From: Deinococcales bacterium
GTDB taxonomy: Bacteria; Deinococcota; Deinococci; Deinococcales; JAAFIG01
Assembly: GCA_025352125.1 (NCBI GenBank)
Contig: JANXTZ010000040.1
Span: 1 to 64,000 of the forward strand
Length of the DNA: 64,000 nt
Direction of reading: 5' to 3'
The notes below the pieces were generated by a model that worked only from the letters and a program-made list of their open reading frames with translations, made no database searches and was not told where the DNA came from. A program made the position numbers and the translations under genes. Below, in pieces: positions 1-9,341 of the stretch. Position 1 is the first letter of the stretch. Every line of letters starts with the position of its first letter.

Positions 1-132
1 CTCAGGCAGAGGTTGGGGCAGTTTGTGCGTAAGACGTTGAGTTTCTCGAAGCGTTGGGATTTGCATGTGGCGAGGTTGAAGTTGTTCGTGCATCGGTATA
101 ATTTGGAAATTGCGGAAAACATTCTAAAGTAA
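1..132 (+). CDS. IS1-family transposase, C-terminal fragment (cut by window edge)
   Basis: Frame 1 is open from the window edge to TAA at 130-132 and gives 43 residues. The segment RKTLSFSK followed by a helix ending HRYN is the conserved C-terminal signature of IS1 transposases of the DDE type, which cut and join the element ends. The catalytic residues and start lie outside the window. The short distance from stop to the presumed inverted repeat is typical of IS1, whose coding region runs into the right end. Confidence 0.7.
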   Translation, partial: LRQRLGQFVRKTLSFSKRWDLHVARLKLFVHRYNLEIAENILK

Positions 133-141
133 GCCACTACC
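1..141 (+). mobile_element. Right end of an IS1-family insertion sequence (left part outside window)
   Basis: The first 132 bases encode the C-terminus of an IS1-type transposase. The 15 bases around and after its stop, read inward from position 141 on the minus strand, begin GGTAGTGGCTTAC, which has the GG-T..TG look of IS1-family terminal inverted repeats. I place the element boundary at about 141 by that resemblance; the left end and target duplication cannot be seen. Just beyond, another reading frame runs on without a stop, as expected if the element landed inside a gene. Confidence 0.6.
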
Positions 142-1345
142 GAAATACGATATCAATTGTGAAGACCCTACCCAATTTTTCATATCACTCGAGCAATTAA
201 AGACGGATTTAGAACTCAAAGGTGTAAAATTTCAAAGAAATACTGGAATTTATACGAACGGGTATCCAGAAAACACTCCAATCCTAACTTTTCCTAAAGG
301 AAAACCAGTTTATGTAACACAAGGGGGAGGTGTTGGTTTTGGCAAAAAGAATTTTGATTATTCAAAAGAATTTGTCAGGGCAGATATTTTTCTTACCTAT
401 AATCTTCCGAAATCAGGATTACCAGTTACTCTTTCAGGTTGGGAGAAACCTTTGGTGGGTGTTGGAGAAACGCAATTTGATATTTCTTTCTCACAGAAAA
501 AACCAAAACCACAATATCTGTACGGAAGTATCGTTTTCGAGTCAATTACAAATTTATTCAGTAAGCAAGGCACTGCATTTGGTGTCACACATGATGATGA
601 TTATGTGTCTTATTTTTTCTCTTTTCAGAAAATATATAGAAACCTAATTCAATTTAGTGCTGAACCAAACCGTGTTTATGTTTTAATCAGAATGGAAAAA
701 GACAATCAAGGAATAAGTTTATATTCTAGAGTTTTGCACCTTGACACCAATAATTTTAACGTTACAAGTCAACTTAAAAATCTTGAATTTGTAGATTCAT
801 GGAATAAATTAAAACCAATGACACTTGATAGTACGAATCTACGACGTTCTGGAACTGTTATTCTTGCTCGAATCAGTACAAAAATGAATGATAGAAAACA
901 GATTCTCGAAATTGTCAACCCAAATGAAATTCGGGTTTTAGGCAATGCTGAACGCTTGATTGCCAGAGACACTACGCAAAGCAGTTTTTGCAAAGACAAA
1001 GGCGGAGCGAATACAGCAATGGCAGGACATTGGATTGGTGAGTTTCAAAGCGTAACTCCTAAAGGTCAACATCTAACAGGGGTATCAAACTCTAGAGTGC
1101 AACCAAGTGGTGTTTATGAAGGGTTGCTCCAGAATCGTTCAACAAATAGTGAAGGCGTGACCATTGGTGCATTCTGTAAAAATAACCAATTCACTGGAAG
1201 TTACGAATCTCCTCAATATTCGGTGCAAACAGTAATTGGCAGCATCAAACAAATCACTCCCACACTCATCGAAGGCTCGAGCGTCGAACGCGATGACAAT
1301 AACAACATCGTTGGTCGCACGTACTTCCGACTTCGCAAGCAGTAA
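142..1345 (+). pseudogene. Hypothetical protein gene, 5' end removed by the IS1-type insertion
   Basis: The reading frame is open from 128, inside the IS end, through to TAA at 1343-1345. The earliest acceptable start a gene caller would find is TTG at 452, yet the 100 or so codons before it read as ordinary protein (for example LEQLKTDLELKGVKFQR). I therefore read this as the 3' part of a longer gene broken by the insertion. About 400 residues remain and none belongs to a family I recognise; a Cys is present near the middle (SSFCKDKGG) and another near the end (GAFCKNN). The DNA is visibly AT-richer than its neighbours and has only two CTCGAG sites in 1.2 kb, suggesting foreign origin. Confidence 0.6.
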
Positions 1346-1348
1346 TTT

Positions 1349-2035
1349 TTAAACGTTAAGCAAAACTTTCCTCAACCCCTGCCGCTCGAGTAAGTAACGT
1401 TTTAGTGGCAGTTGCACCCCCAAGGTTGCCTCGAGCTTCCCTTCAAAAAATACGGGAATCGCCAACGCACACTGCCCTGGAATCCATTCCTCTATCGAGT
1501 AGGCAATCTGCTGTTTTCGCACCCGCTCGAGTTCGGTTTGCCATTCGTCGGGCGTGGTGATCGTGTTGGGCGTGAACGCTTCAAACGTTGGCGCGTTTAA
1601 GGCTTGGAAGGCGTAAAGCACTTTTCCGGCGGCAGTCGCGTTGGCTGGCAGGTAAACATCGGTTTGAATATGCTCAAACTCGAGTTCAGGGTCGGCGTTG
1701 AAACGGTCAATGCAGACCACACGGTTTTCCTCGAGCACGCACAACACACCCACGGTTTTGGTTTGAGCGGCAAGGTGTTGCATTTTTTCTCGAGCCTGTC
1801 CGTACCAGCCCAGGCTGTGATGCAGTTGTTCGGAGAACTCGAGCAAGCGCCAACTGAGGCGGTAACTGCCGTTTTCGCTGCGGCGCAACCATTGCAGCTT
1901 TGCCAGGGTTTGTAGGTACAAATGCAAGCTCGAGCGTGGCATTTCAAGTTTGCGGGCGAGTTCTCGCACGCCCCAGACTGGTTTTTCGCGGGTGAAATAC
2001 TTTAAAATCAGGCTGGCTTTCTCGAGGGACTGCAT
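1349..2035 (-). CDS. IclR-family transcriptional regulator, probable regulator of the hut genes
   Basis: 228 residues, usual for the family. The N-terminal winged helix-turn-helix (residues about 3-65, with [24 protein letters not shown] as its core) is followed by the IclR effector domain, recognisable by the [16 protein letters not shown] and ALAIPVFF segments. It is divergent from hutU with 76 bp between the start codons, and a perfect palindrome lies there. The family usually represses the adjacent operon and itself, releasing DNA when a small acid binds. Urocanate or a later histidine-pathway intermediate would be the logical effector, but that is inference from position. Confidence 0.85.
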   Translation of the reverse strand: MQSLEKASLILKYFTREKPVWGVRELARKLEMPRSSLHLYLQTLAKLQWLRRSENGSYRLSWRLLEFSEQLHHSLGWYGQAREKMQHLAAQTKTVGVLCVLEENRVVCIDRFNADPELEFEHIQTDVYLPANATAAGKVLYAFQALNAPTFEAFTPNTITTPDEWQTELERVRKQQIAYSIEEWIPGQCALAIPVFFEGKLEATLGVQLPLKRYLLERQGLRKVLLNV

Positions 2036-2049
2036 GGGTTTATTCTACT

Positions 2050-2066
2050 GTCCAACATTGTTGGAC
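2050..2066. promoter_or_regulatory. Palindromic operator between iclR and hutU
   Basis: GTCCAACATTGTTGGAC is a perfect 7-bp inverted repeat with a 3-bp centre. It sits 14 bp from the iclR start and 45 bp from the hutU start. This size and symmetry suit an IclR dimer and would allow joint control of both genes. Binding is inferred. Confidence 0.65.
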
Positions 2067-2111
2067 GCTGGACTTGTGAACTGGCATCAATCGGCGCAAA
2101 CTCGAGGCATC

Positions 2112-3767
2112 ATGCAAACCAATATTCGTGCCACCAGGGGCAATACCCGTACCGCCAAAGGCTGGATTCAGGAGGCAGCCAAACGGATGCTGATGAACAA
2201 CCTTGACGCCGAGGTTGCCGAAAAACCCGAAGAGCTGATTGTGTACGGCGGTCGCGGCAAGGCGGCGCGAAACTGGGAGGCGTATCACAAGATCGTGCAA
2301 ACCCTGGACAGGCTCGAGAATGACCAGACGCTGTTGGTGCAATCGGGCAAGCCCGTGGCGGTGCTCGAGACGCAACCACTCGCGCCGAGGGTTTTGATTG
2401 CCAATTCCAACCTCGTGCCGAACTGGGCAAACTGGGACGAATTTGACCGCCTGGATAAAGCGGGTCTGATGATGTACGGTCAGATGACGGCGGGAAGCTG
2501 GATTTACATTGGCACGCAAGGCATTTTGCAAGGCACATACGAGACTTTTGCGGCGGCTGGCAAAAAGCATTTTGGCGGCACGTTGGCGGGCACAATTACA
2601 GTCACGGCGGGACTGGGCGGCATGGGCGGCGCTCAACCCCTGGCGGTCAAACTGGCGGGCGGCGTGGCAATCTGCATCGAGGTTGACCCGCAGCGCATTC
2701 AACGCCGCCTCGAGACACAGTATTTGGATGAGGTCGCCAGCAATCTCGAGGATGCGATTCGGTTGGCGAACGCCGCGAAAAAAGCCAAACGCGCCGTTTC
2801 GATAGGGCTGCTTGGCAATGCTTGTGAAGTCCTGCCGCAGATGCTGACGCTTGATTTTATTCCCGAACTGGTAACCGATCAAACCTCGAGCCACGACCCG
2901 ATGTGGGGTTACTTGCCGCCAACAAAAAACGACGAGGACATTGACCGATTGCGCTCGAGTCAACCTGACGAATATCTAATTCGCGCTCGAGCGGCGATGG
3001 TGAAACACGTTGAAAGCATCATCGAAATGCAAGCTCGAGGGGCAATCGCCTTTGATTACGGCAACAATCTTCGCGCCCAAGCCAAACTTGGCGGACTCGA
3101 GAATGCGTTCTCCTATCCTGGTTTTGTGCCCGCTTTCATTCGCGATTCGTTCTGCGAGGGACGTGGACCGTTTCGCTGGGTCGCTCTGTCCGGCGAAGCT
3201 TCCGACATCGCCGCGACCGACAAAGCGATGCTCGAGTTGTTCCCGCACGATGCACGATTGCAAAACTGGTTGGGCTACGCTGCCGACCAGATTGCGTTTC
3301 AAGGCTTGCCCGCCCGAATCTGCTGGCTTGGTTACTTGGAGCGCGACAAGGCAGGATTGCTGTTCAACCAAATGGTGCGCGACGGACGTTTAAAAGCTCC
3401 GATTGTGATTGGGCGCGACCACCTCGACGCGGGATCGGTCGCCAGCCCGTACCGCGAAACCGAAGCCATGCTCGACGGCTCAGACGCGGTTTCAGACTGG
3501 GCGCTGCTGAATTTTGCCACGGGAATCTCGAGCGGCGCGGCATGGATGAGTTTTCATCACGGAGGCGGTGTGGGCATGGGTTACAGTCAGCACTCGGGAT
3601 TGGTTGCCGTGGCTGACGGCAGCGATGAAGCCGATACACGCCTGCGGTTGTGCCTCAAAAACGATCCTGCAATGGGTGTGATTCGTCACGCCGACGCGGG
3701 TTACGATCTCGCCATTCGCGCTGCTTCTGAGCGCGGTGTGGACATGCCGAGCCTCGAGAAATCATGA
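2112..3767 (+). CDS. hutU: Urocanate hydratase
   Basis: Converts urocanate to 4-imidazolone-5-propionate, second step of histidine breakdown, using bound NAD+ as electrophile. The 551-residue product has the full family architecture: N-terminal IRATRGNT...[17 protein letters not shown], the NAD-binding [10 protein letters not shown] at about residues 167-176, and the active-site Cys segment [11 protein letters not shown]. The frame is open further upstream, but homologues begin at this ATG and GAGG, supplied by a CTCGAGG site, lies 4 bp before it. It is separated from hutG by the repeat element at 3872-4090, so co-transcription across that hairpin-rich element is uncertain. Confidence 0.95.
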   Translation: MQTNIRATRGNTRTAKGWIQEAAKRMLMNNLDAEVAEKPEELIVYGGRGKAARNWEAYHKIVQTLDRLENDQTLLVQSGKPVAVLETQPLAPRVLIANSNLVPNWANWDEFDRLDKAGLMMYGQMTAGSWIYIGTQGILQGTYETFAAAGKKHFGGTLAGTITVTAGLGGMGGAQPLAVKLAGGVAICIEVDPQRIQRRLETQYLDEVASNLEDAIRLANAAKKAKRAVSIGLLGNACEVLPQMLTLDFIPELVTDQTSSHDPMWGYLPPTKNDEDIDRLRSSQPDEYLIRARAAMVKHVESIIEMQARGAIAFDYGNNLRAQAKLGGLENAFSYPGFVPAFIRDSFCEGRGPFRWVALSGEASDIAATDKAMLELFPHDARLQNWLGYAADQIAFQGLPARICWLGYLERDKAGLLFNQMVRDGRLKAPIVIGRDHLDAGSVASPYRETEAMLDGSDAVSDWALLNFATGISSGAAWMSFHHGGGVGMGYSQHSGLVAVADGSDEADTRLRLCLKNDPAMGVIRHADAGYDLAIRAASERGVDMPSLEKS

Positions 3768-3871
3768 ATATAACTCGAGATTCCCAATTTCTTGGTGATG
3801 GGTTGTCGTTCCAGTGTAGCAGCGCGATTGTTTTCTTTTTCTTCGACATAGAAACCAGCAATCGCCTGTCT

Positions 3872-4090
3872 ACCCTCATCCCCATCCCTTCTCCCAACAT
3901 CGGGAGAAGGGAGCTTGCTTCTTTTACACATGTGACTCGAGGTTCTTGTTTTCCGTTCACAGGCGAGAAAAGGGACTGGATTTCAAAAATAAGTACAGTG
4001 TTTGGTTTCTCAAGCATCCATTTCATACACACAACACAGCACCAAAGCTCCCTTCTCCCGCATGGCGGGAGAAGGGTTGGGGATGAGGGT
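3872..4090. repeat. MITE-like element with 45-bp terminal inverted repeats
   Basis: The sequence 3872-3917, starting ACCCTCATCCCCATCCC, recurs in inverted orientation at 4043-4090 with only a few mismatches. Each terminal copy is itself a hairpin (CCCTTCTCCC against GGGAGAAGGG). About 125 bp of unrelated DNA lies between and no transposase gene is present. The motif CCCTCATCCCC..CCCTTCTCCC is familiar as an intergenic repeat in several bacterial phyla. It could be one miniature transposable element or two separate REP-like palindromes. The remaining intergenic DNA (3768-3871) shows nothing recognisable. Confidence 0.75.
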
Positions 4091-4098
4091 GGCGCTTG

Positions 4099-5004
4099 AT
4101 GCTCCCATTTTCAGGAATTTCCAGCTTCGCTCGAGCGCCCATCGCCAGTCTCGAGCAAGATTGGCGTGCGGATGCGGGCGTGCTTGGTGTGCCGTTTGAC
4201 ATTGCGCTTGGCTTTCGTCCTGGCGCACGTTTTGCCCCTCGAGCGATTCGTGAGGCGAGCTTGCGCTACGCTCTACCAACAGAGGGTTTTTACGATTTGA
4301 AAACAGACCGTCAACGCCTGGTCAACCTCGAGTTGCGCGATGTGGGCGATGTGGATTTGCCGAGTCTCGAGCCTGAATTGGCACGAAAGCGAATTGAGTT
4401 TGCGGCTCGAGCGCTGCGTTCTCGAGTGCGGCTTCCCGTGTTTTTGGGTGGCGATCATAGCGTCAGTTACCCGATTTTGCGGGCGTTTGATGACGTGCCA
4501 GATTTGCATATCGTGCAGATTGACGCGCATTTGGATTTCACGGATGTTCGCAATGACACCAAATTTTCCAACTCGAGTCCGTTCAGGCGTGCTGCTGAGG
4601 ATTTATCAAATTTAAAGCACATTACCACCCTTGGTTTGCGCGGCGTGCGTTCTGACCGTGAGGCGGTACAGGCGGCAAAATCTCGAGGTCATACGCTTGT
4701 TCCAATCTGGGAAATGGACGATCTCGAGCAAGTGATCTCACGCCTTCCAAGCGGTAAAAACGTGTACCTGTCGTTTGATGTGGATGCGTTTGATCCAGGT
4801 TTTTTTCCTGCCACCTCGAGTCCAGAACCCGACGGGCTGAGTTTTGCAACGGCAGTGAAATTGATTCAAGCCACCGCGAGCCGCAATCAACTGGTCGGTT
4901 TTGATCTGGTGGAAATGACCCCGAACCTAGACTCGAGTGGCAACAGTGCGCTTTTTGCGGCAAGATTGATTATGGAAACGCTCTTGGCGGTGTTTGATGC
5001 TTGA
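4099..5004 (+). CDS. hutG: Formimidoylglutamase (ureohydrolase family)
   Basis: Hydrolyses N-formimidoyl-glutamate to glutamate and formamide, last step of the four-enzyme hut route. The 301 residues carry the binuclear manganese ligands of arginase/agmatinase enzymes: GGDHS (His120), IDAHLD (Asp142, His144, Asp146) and SFDVDAFDP (Asp227, Asp229). Sequence alone could also fit agmatinase; hutI and hutH directly downstream decide the call. The ATG at 4099 is preferred over TTG at 4096. It starts 8 bp after the inverted-repeat element, whose GAGGGTGG tail would serve as ribosome-binding site. The stop overlaps the hutI start by 8 bp. Confidence 0.85.
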   Translation: MLPFSGISSFARAPIASLEQDWRADAGVLGVPFDIALGFRPGARFAPRAIREASLRYALPTEGFYDLKTDRQRLVNLELRDVGDVDLPSLEPELARKRIEFAARALRSRVRLPVFLGGDHSVSYPILRAFDDVPDLHIVQIDAHLDFTDVRNDTKFSNSSPFRRAAEDLSNLKHITTLGLRGVRSDREAVQAAKSRGHTLVPIWEMDDLEQVISRLPSGKNVYLSFDVDAFDPGFFPATSSPEPDGLSFATAVKLIQATASRNQLVGFDLVEMTPNLDSSGNSALFAARLIMETLLAVFDA

Positions 5005-6220
5005 CTTGTTGCTGACCGGAATCTCGCAACTCGTGACCCCGCACGGTGCGGGATTGCATCGCGGCGCATCTCACGGCGAATTGTTCAAACTCGAGAATGC
5101 CGCGTTAGGATTTCAGAACGGTTTGATCGCCTGGCTTGGACGCGAAGCTGACTGGACTGGCGAGGCGAAGGACACCATCAATCTCGAGGGTCGCGCCGTC
5201 ATTCCTGGTCTGATCGACCCGCACACGCACGCGATCTGGGCTGGAACGCGGCTGACCGATTTTGAATCTCGAGCCTCGGGAATTGGTTACGAAAACATTC
5301 TGGCGGCGGGCGGTGGCATTCGCAGCACCATGAAACACACTGCCGAAGCCAGCCTCGAGACGCTGGTACACCTCGCACTCCCAAGGCTCGAGGCGTTAAT
5401 TCGTTCGGGTGCGACAACGATAGAAGTCAAATCTGGTTACGGTTTCACACTCGAGGCGGAACTCAAAATGCTCCATGCAGTGCGCGAGTTGCAAACTCGA
5501 GTGCAAGCGCAACTCGAGCCGACATTGTTGATTCACGTCCCGCCCAAAGACAGGCTCGAGCGCGGGGCGTACCTTGACATGGTGGTGAACGAACTGATTC
5601 CGCAAGCGGCGGTGCAAAAACTGGCAACCGCCGTCGATGTTTTTGTCGAACGCGAGGCGTTCAATGTTCCCGAAACCGAGTTGATTCTTCAAAGTGCTCG
5701 AGCAAACAATCTTGCCATCAAACTTCACGTGGATCAATTTCACGCCATCGGAGGACTCGAGTTGGGCATCAAATACAACGCGCTCAGTGTCGATCATCTC
5801 GAGGCATCGGGTGCAGACCAAATCAAGGCGTTGTCCTCGAGCAACACGGTGGGCTTGATCCTGCCAGGCGTGACCCTGCATCTTGGGTTACCCGCCGCTC
5901 CAGCCCGAAAACTGATTGATGCAGGCGCAGCCATCGCCATTGGCACGGATTTAAACCCAGGCTCGAGTCCAGTGTATTCTGCTCAACTGGCGTTGGCGCT
6001 GGCGGTTCGATTGAACGGTTTAACCCCAGCCGAAGCCCTCGTTGCCAGCACCGTCAACGCCGCCGCCGCGCTCGGATTGTTCGACCGTGGACGGCTCGAG
6101 CTTGGTTGTCGTGCGGATGTGTTGGTGCTCGAGGGTGCGGATTGGCGCGAGTTCGCCTATAAATTGGGGACAAATCCTGTTCGGCAGGTTTTTATTGCAG
6201 GTTTGAGGTATCAACCATGA
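4997..6220 (+). CDS. hutI: Imidazolonepropionase
   Basis: Opens the imidazolone ring of 4-imidazolone-5-propionate to give formimidoyl-glutamate. 407 residues, standard length, amidohydrolase superfamily. Metal ligands are visible in DPHTHAIWAG (His76, His78); the later KLHVDQFH and GTDLNPGSSP segments supply the other conserved residues. Translation probably starts at ATG 4997, inside the end of hutG, and the stop overlaps hutH as ATGA, so the three genes are translationally coupled. Confidence 0.95.
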   Translation: MLDLLLTGISQLVTPHGAGLHRGASHGELFKLENAALGFQNGLIAWLGREADWTGEAKDTINLEGRAVIPGLIDPHTHAIWAGTRLTDFESRASGIGYENILAAGGGIRSTMKHTAEASLETLVHLALPRLEALIRSGATTIEVKSGYGFTLEAELKMLHAVRELQTRVQAQLEPTLLIHVPPKDRLERGAYLDMVVNELIPQAAVQKLATAVDVFVEREAFNVPETELILQSARANNLAIKLHVDQFHAIGGLELGIKYNALSVDHLEASGADQIKALSSSNTVGLILPGVTLHLGLPAAPARKLIDAGAAIAIGTDLNPGSSPVYSAQLALALAVRLNGLTPAEALVASTVNAAAALGLFDRGRLELGCRADVLVLEGADWREFAYKLGTNPVRQVFIAGLRYQP

Positions 6221-7743
6221 ATCCAATTTTGATTGGTCAACCATTAACGGTGCACGATGTGGTGCGGGTCGCTCGAGAGTTTCAACCTGTGGCGCTAGAC
6301 CCTGAAGCCAAAGCTGAAGTGCTGGCGTCTCGAGCTTACGTCGAAAAACTGGTACTCGACAATAAGACGGTGTACGGCATCACCACGGGTTTTGGGAAAT
6401 TCTCGAACGTGCGAATCGCTCCAGAGGACACGCGTTTGCTGCAACGCAATTTGATTCTTTCCCATGCGATGGGTGTCGGTGAACCACTGGCGCAAGATGT
6501 GACTCGAGCCATGTTGCTGCTTCGGGCGCAAAGCTTGTCGTTTGGCGTGTCTGGCATTCGGCTCGAGGTGATTGAGTTAATTCTCGAGTGCCTGAACCGT
6601 GGTGTGCATCCGATTATTCCGTCCCAGGGCAGCGTTGGCGCGTCGGGCGATCTCGCGCCACTCGCGCACATGAGCCTGATGCTGATTGGCGAGGGGAATG
6701 CCTGGTTTGGCGGTCAGGTCATGCCCGCGCACCGTGCGCTCGAGAGGGCGGGCTTGAAACCCATCACGCTCGAGGCAAAAGAGGGACTGGCGCTGATTAA
6801 CGGCACGCAAGCCATGACTGCCATCGGGGCGCTGACCTTGCACGATGCGCTTGAGTTGGCAACCGTCGCGGACATCACGGGTGCAATGAGCCTCGAGGCA
6901 CTGAAAGGCACTTTATCGGCGTTTGACGCTCGAGTTTCCCGTGTTCGTCCTCATCCTGGCATGATTGAAGTTGCCGAGAACGTGAGAAAACTTGGTGCGG
7001 ACAGCCCAATTCACCGCTCTCACGAGGACTGCGAAAAAGTCCAGGATGCCTACAGTTTGCGCTGCATCTCACAGGTGCATGGTGCAAGCCGAGATGCTCT
7101 GCGTCACGCGCTCGAGGTGGTGACGCGAGAAGTCAATGCGGTCACGGACAATCCACTGATTTTTCACCACGACGACACCGTGATTTCGGGCGGAAATTTT
7201 CACGGGCAACCCGTGGCGCTCGTCATGGATTACGCCAAAATTGCCATTGCCGAACTCGCCAATATTTCTGAGCGCCGCATTGAGCACATGCTCGACCCCG
7301 CCCTCTCGGGAATGCCAGGATTTCTTGCCATGCAGGGCGGCTTGAACAGCGGTTTGATGATCTCGCAGTATACCGCCGCCAGTCTGGTCAGCGAAAACAA
7401 GGTCTTGGCGCACCCAGCCAGTGTGGACAGCATTCCGACCAGCGCCAACCAGGAGGATCATGTCTCGATGGGTACGACCAGCGCCAGACAATGCGCCATG
7501 ATCCTCGAGAATGCGCGATGGGTGTTTGCCATCGAACTCGTCAACGCCACGCAAGCCCTCGGGTTTCACGCGCCACTCGAGCCAGGAATTGGGGTCAAAG
7601 CCGCCAGGGATGCCGTGCGAAGTGTTGTGCCGCCCCTCGAGCGTGACCGCATCATGACGGGTGATCTCGAGGCGGCACGGGGTTTGATTGTGTCTGGAAG
7701 GTTGCGGGCGGCGGTGGAGACTGTAATTGGGGTGTTGCATTAG
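6217..7743 (+). CDS. hutH: Histidine ammonia-lyase
   Basis: Removes ammonia from L-histidine to give urocanate, the committing step. 508 residues, normal length. The Ala142-Ser143-Gly144 triad in GSVGASGDLAPLAH cyclises by itself into the MIO electrophile. Tyr53 region (YGITTGFG) and AVTDNPLIF are also conserved active-site elements. It is the last gene of the cluster and starts by a 4-bp ATGA overlap with hutI. No terminator hairpin is obvious in the following 80 bases. Confidence 0.97.
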   Translation: MNPILIGQPLTVHDVVRVAREFQPVALDPEAKAEVLASRAYVEKLVLDNKTVYGITTGFGKFSNVRIAPEDTRLLQRNLILSHAMGVGEPLAQDVTRAMLLLRAQSLSFGVSGIRLEVIELILECLNRGVHPIIPSQGSVGASGDLAPLAHMSLMLIGEGNAWFGGQVMPAHRALERAGLKPITLEAKEGLALINGTQAMTAIGALTLHDALELATVADITGAMSLEALKGTLSAFDARVSRVRPHPGMIEVAENVRKLGADSPIHRSHEDCEKVQDAYSLRCISQVHGASRDALRHALEVVTREVNAVTDNPLIFHHDDTVISGGNFHGQPVALVMDYAKIAIAELANISERRIEHMLDPALSGMPGFLAMQGGLNSGLMISQYTAASLVSENKVLAHPASVDSIPTSANQEDHVSMGTTSARQCAMILENARWVFAIELVNATQALGFHAPLEPGIGVKAARDAVRSVVPPLERDRIMTGDLEAARGLIVSGRLRAAVETVIGVLH

Positions 7744-7799
7744 AGGGTTAGGTGATTTCTCGATGATTGTTGTCGAGACGTGTCCTACTTGCCATAAAC

Positions 7800-7815
7800 G
7801 TACCAAAAATGGTAC
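7800..7815. promoter_or_regulatory. Palindrome at the toxin-antitoxin promoter
   Basis: GTACCAAAAATGGTAC is a 6-bp inverted repeat around AAAA. It overlaps the presumed -10 box (TACACT, 7812-7817), placed so that the XRE-type antitoxin, alone or with the toxin, could repress its own promoter, the normal scheme for these modules. Confidence 0.55.
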
Positions 7816-7817
7816 AC
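7812..7817 (+). promoter_or_regulatory. -10 box TACACT, leaderless start of the toxin gene
   Basis: TACACT ends 7 nt before the GTG at 7825, so the mRNA would start at or next to the start codon. Confidence 0.5.
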
Positions 7818-7824
7818 TTATTCT

Positions 7825-8172
7825 GTGGCAGACTCACCCAAGCTACAAATCTTGCAACCCATCCTCGAGGTTCGCTTCTTCCAAACTGCTTCGGGTAAAG
7901 AACCTGTTCGAGATTGGCTGAAAGCACTGGTTAAAGAAGCCCGTCAAAGTATTGGTGAAGACATCAAAACCGCACAATTTGGTTGGCCACTTGGAATGCC
8001 TTTTGTACGCAAACTTGAGAAAAACCTCGGGGAAGTTGGCACACCCGTCAAAGATGGTATCGCTCGAGTTATTTTTACGGTCATTGGCAATCAAATGGTT
8101 TTGCTGCACAGTTTTATCAAGAAATCCCAAAAGACCCACAAAACGAACTCGAATTGGCGCGTAAACGCCTGA
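7825..8172 (+). CDS. RelE/HigB-type (phage Gp49-like) toxin, frameshifted at its 3' end
   Basis: The product, 115 residues as read, has the signature of this mRNA-interferase-like family: EPVRDWLKAL near the N-terminus, MPFVRKLEKNLGEV in the middle and HSFIKKSQKT near the end. After that motif the reading frame turns into HKTNSNWRVNA, whereas the neighbouring frame reads NELELARKRLKLVEES and ends in TGA at 8190-8192, overlapping the antitoxin ATG (ATGA). Adding one C to the CCC run at 8135-8137 restores the usual ending. The gene is therefore either damaged, carries a sequencing error, or has a real altered tail. Start is GTG, apparently leaderless. Confidence 0.75.
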   Translation: MADSPKLQILQPILEVRFFQTASGKEPVRDWLKALVKEARQSIGEDIKTAQFGWPLGMPFVRKLEKNLGEVGTPVKDGIARVIFTVIGNQMVLLHSFIKKSQKTHKTNSNWRVNA

Positions 8173-8188
8173 AACTTGTGGAGGAATC

Positions 8189-8467
8189 ATGAACAAGCAC
8201 CTTGGCAGTAATTTCGATGATTTTCTCGCCGAGGAAGGTCTGCTCGCCGAAACCGAAGCCGTCGCCATCAAGCGCGAGATTGCCTTCCAACTCGAGCAAG
8301 AAATGACGCGTTCTGGTCTGACAAAAACCGAACTGGCAACGCGAATGGACACCAGCCGTTCGGCGGTGGATCGGCTGCTTGACCCTCAGAATCATGCGGT
8401 AACACTCCGCACCCTCGAACGTGCGGCAGGTGTGCTCGGAAAGCGTTTGAAACTCGAGTTAATCTAA
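8189..8467 (+). CDS. XRE-family antitoxin
   Basis: 92 residues with a C-terminal helix-turn-helix (residues about 38-80: SGLTKTELATRMDTSRSAVDRLLDP). It is the usual partner of Gp49/HigB-like toxins and lies directly downstream, with the order toxin then antitoxin as in higBA. It would bind the toxin and repress the shared promoter. The start has GGAGG a few bases upstream. The pairing is secure by context; toxin activity is doubtful because of the frameshift. Confidence 0.85.
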   Translation: MNKHLGSNFDDFLAEEGLLAETEAVAIKREIAFQLEQEMTRSGLTKTELATRMDTSRSAVDRLLDPQNHAVTLRTLERAAGVLGKRLKLELI

Positions 8468-8564
8468 TTTTGTCTCAAGAATAAAAAAGCTTGAGCTTCC
8501 AAATTCAAAACCGACCTCATCCAACTCGAGCTTCAACATAATCTTGAGGCACGAAAAACGGATT

Positions 8565-9335
8565 TCACCACAAACGATTGGTCAGCATTCCACCATCCAC
8601 CGCCAGCGTTGCCCCCGTCACCCAACGTGCCGCCTTTGAAACCAAGAACAAGACCGCATCTGCCACGTCCTGAGGTGTGCCAAGACGCTCGAGCGGACAC
8701 GATTCGCGCCACCGAGTCACGCCGTCCGCCCAGGCGTCTTCCAAGCCCTCACGGTCAATCAAACCTGGGGCGATGGCGTTGACCCGAATACCGTGCCTGC
8801 CAAGTTCCAGCGCCGAGGCTCGAGTGTGCATCAAGACCGCCGCTTTGGAGGTGGCGTAATGGCTGTGGTTGAAGGCGGGTTGCAATCCTTCAATGCTCGA
8901 GATGTTGACGATAGACCCACCGTTTTGGAGCATGTGTTTTGCGGCAGCGTTTGAAAGTTCCATCACACCCTGAACGTTGACGCGCAGCATCTCAAAAATA
9001 TCGGTTTGGCTCAACTCGAGGTACGGTGTCACGGGTTGAATACCCGCGTTGTTGACCAGCGCATCAAGCTTACCGAATACCGCGATACTCTCGAGACACA
9101 GCCGTTCGGCGTCGCGTTGGACATCGCCTTGCACCACATGAACTCGAGTATTCAGTTTTGCCGCAAGCGCATCAGCCCCACTGCGGTTGTTGGCGCAGTG
9201 CACCACCACCTTTGCGCCTGCCTCATGTAGACGGCTGGCAATGCCCGCGCCAATGCCAGAACTCGAGCCGGTCACCAGCACCACGGTATCGCTGAGATCA
9301 AGCAATTGGTCAACTCGAGGGACGGCTTTGGTCAT
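8565..9335 (-). CDS. Short-chain dehydrogenase/reductase
   Basis: 256 residues. Rossmann fold with TGSSSGIG (cofactor loop), NNAG, catalytic Ser in NISSIEG, and YATSK with catalytic Tyr and Lys; C-terminal VTGATLAVDGGM is typical of FabG-like enzymes. Substrate cannot be told; sugar or alcohol oxidoreductases look like this. I moved the start in from the longest frame to the ATG at 9335 because a -10 box lies 6 nt before it and homologues begin near there. It is divergent from the cupin gene with only 21 bp between start codons. Confidence 0.85.
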   Translation of the reverse strand: MTKAVPRVDQLLDLSDTVVLVTGSSSGIGAGIASRLHEAGAKVVVHCANNRSGADALAAKLNTRVHVVQGDVQRDAERLCLESIAVFGKLDALVNNAGIQPVTPYLELSQTDIFEMLRVNVQGVMELSNAAAKHMLQNGGSIVNISSIEGLQPAFNHSHYATSKAAVLMHTRASALELGRHGIRVNAIAPGLIDREGLEDAWADGVTRWRESCPLERLGTPQDVADAVLFLVSKAARWVTGATLAVDGGMLTNRLW

Positions 9336-9341
9336 GTCAAA

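Noticed and set aside
2040-2963. 307-codon open frame antisense to hutU
   Set aside because: Shadow of urocanase; no start signal and no recognisable protein features.
8131-8192. Programmed frameshift in the toxin gene
   Set aside because: The site (AGACCCAC) lacks a clear slippery sequence with stimulator, so mutation or sequencing error is simpler.
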